Shown here: positions 5,302 through 5,851 of the stretch, one piece after another | How the letters are laid out: each line of letters opens with the position of its first letter | Position numbering within the stretch: the stretch's first letter is position 1 | Source of the DNA: Erysipelotrichaceae bacterium | GTDB taxonomy: Bacteria; Bacillota_I; Bacilli_A; Erysipelotrichales; Erysipelotrichaceae | Assembly (NCBI GenBank): GCA_003520745.1 | Contig: DOUE01000006.1 | Location: 10,453 to 16,303, forward strand | Direction of reading: 5' to 3' | Length of the DNA stretch: 5,851 bases | Notes under the pieces: generated by a model | The model's database searches: none | What the model saw: only the letters and a program-made list of their open reading frames with translations | What the model was told of the DNA's origin: nothing | Translations under genes and position numbers: made by a program

Positions 5302-5851
5302 ACTCGATCAGTTGGAAATCTTGAATCGTCAATCCAAACATGCTTTCCGGATTCTGTACGGTCGTCAAGTTGAACAAGGTGGTCGCATAGATCGAACCGT
5401 CATAATCATAACGGATGAACCGGAAACGAAGCACCCATCGGGTCGGTTGGATGTCGACGCTGATGAACTCCGCCTTGCCGACCGGTCCGCCGATGCCGTA
5501 CCATCCGCAATCGACGCGATCCCCGATGAGTTCGAATTCGGTGAATCCATCCAGGTCGAAGGCGTCCTTCATGATTTTCTGTGCATCTTCCAATGCTAGA
5601 GTCGTCGTCGTTTCATCGAAGTCATACCCGTCATATTCCGTCTTACCGTTCATCTCATTGGTAAAGGTAGAGATGAAATAGGGTGCGGTTTGAATGTTGA
5701 TGGCGTCTTCGCGCAGGATATCGTAGGACGTCGCTGCCAAGATCGCCACATAGGCTTGTTGGTCGGTCGTCAATAGGTCGGCGTACGACTGGTTCTCATC
5801 CAATGCATCATCCAGCTTTTGGATCAAATCGTTTCTTACCTGAGCTTGCGC
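5300..5851 (-). CDS. Unidentified protein, C-terminal 183 residues (5' end outside window)
   Basis: The minus-strand frame is open from the window edge to a TAA at 5302-5300. A TTG at 5827-5825 is in frame, but the reading continues upstream (AQAQVRND) without a stop, so the true start is probably beyond the window. The codon choice resembles the neighbours (many ATC, GAC, TTC and ACG), which supports a real gene. The visible protein is acidic. Its first half looks helical (a LDDALDENQ-type segment, then an ALEDAQKIMKDAF helix). Its second half looks beta-rich, with alternating aromatic residues, for example RWVLRFRFIRYDYDG, and ends QDFQLIE. One cysteine occurs, in DCGWYGIGG. I do not recognise a family. 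A secreted protein or lipoprotein is possible, but its N-terminus is not visible. It converges on the transporter operon and shares the terminator region. Confidence 0.75.
   Translation of the reverse strand, partial: AQAQVRNDLIQKLDDALDENQSYADLLTTDQQAYVAILAATSYDILREDAINIQTAPYFISTFTNEMNGKTEYDGYDFDETTTTLALEDAQKIMKDAFDLDGFTEFELIGDRVDCGWYGIGGPVGKAEFISVDIQPTRWVLRFRFIRYDYDGSIYATTLFNLTTVQNPESMFGLTIQDFQLIE

Noticed and set aside
5027..5599. Plus-strand open frame bridging the permease end and the convergent gene
   Set aside because: It overlaps the permease, reads through the strong terminator hairpin, and runs antisense to the better-supported minus-strand gene; its product is rich in Arg/Asp/His, as expected for a shadow frame.
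1..5851. CRISPR array, tRNA or rRNA gene, insertion sequence, phage or defence system
   Set aside because: I saw no regularly spaced repeats, no tRNA or rRNA signatures, no transposase or integrase, and no terminal inverted repeats with target duplications.

Overview
The window holds six protein-coding genes and looks like ordinary chromosomal sequence. Two of the genes are cut by the window edges. Base composition is roughly balanced by eye. Ribosome binding sites are strong and purine-rich, terminators are classic hairpin-plus-T, and there is a consensus extended -10 promoter. TGA is used as a stop (657-659) and Trp is TGG, so the standard genetic code applies. The lipoprotein signal and the RibBA layout suit a Bacillota-like lineage or a standard-code relative of the Mollicutes, but this placement is an impression. 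No marker gene here fixes it.

Left part (1-1197): the C-terminal part of a bifunctional riboflavin biosynthesis enzyme, RibBA (the GTP cyclohydrolase II domain plus the linker from the missing DHBP synthase domain), is followed after a single base by a SOUL/heme-binding-like protein. The pair ends at a strong intrinsic terminator.

Middle (1198-5301): an intergenic region carries an extended -10 promoter, an operator-like inverted repeat overlapping that -10, and a perfect inverted repeat directly abutting the next ribosome binding site. It drives a three-gene ABC importer: substrate-binding lipoprotein, ATPase with TOBE-type C-terminal region, and a fused two-domain permease. All three belong to the AfuA/FbpA - PotA/FbpC - FbpB/ThiP superfamily. 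Together they make a complete importer: lipoprotein capture outside the membrane, one polypeptide supplying both transmembrane halves, and a presumed homodimer of the ATPase. Members of this superfamily carry ferric iron, thiamine, 2-aminoethylphosphonate or hexose phosphates, and the sequence alone does not settle which. The operon ends in a strong terminator.

Right part (5300-5851): a minus-strand gene of unknown function converges on the operon. Its stop codon lies at the end of the operon terminator, and its 5' end is outside the window.

I did not find a clearly new biological system. The points most worth a second look are the regulatory architecture before the transporter, its unresolved substrate, the RibBA-SOUL coupling, and the unidentified convergent gene.
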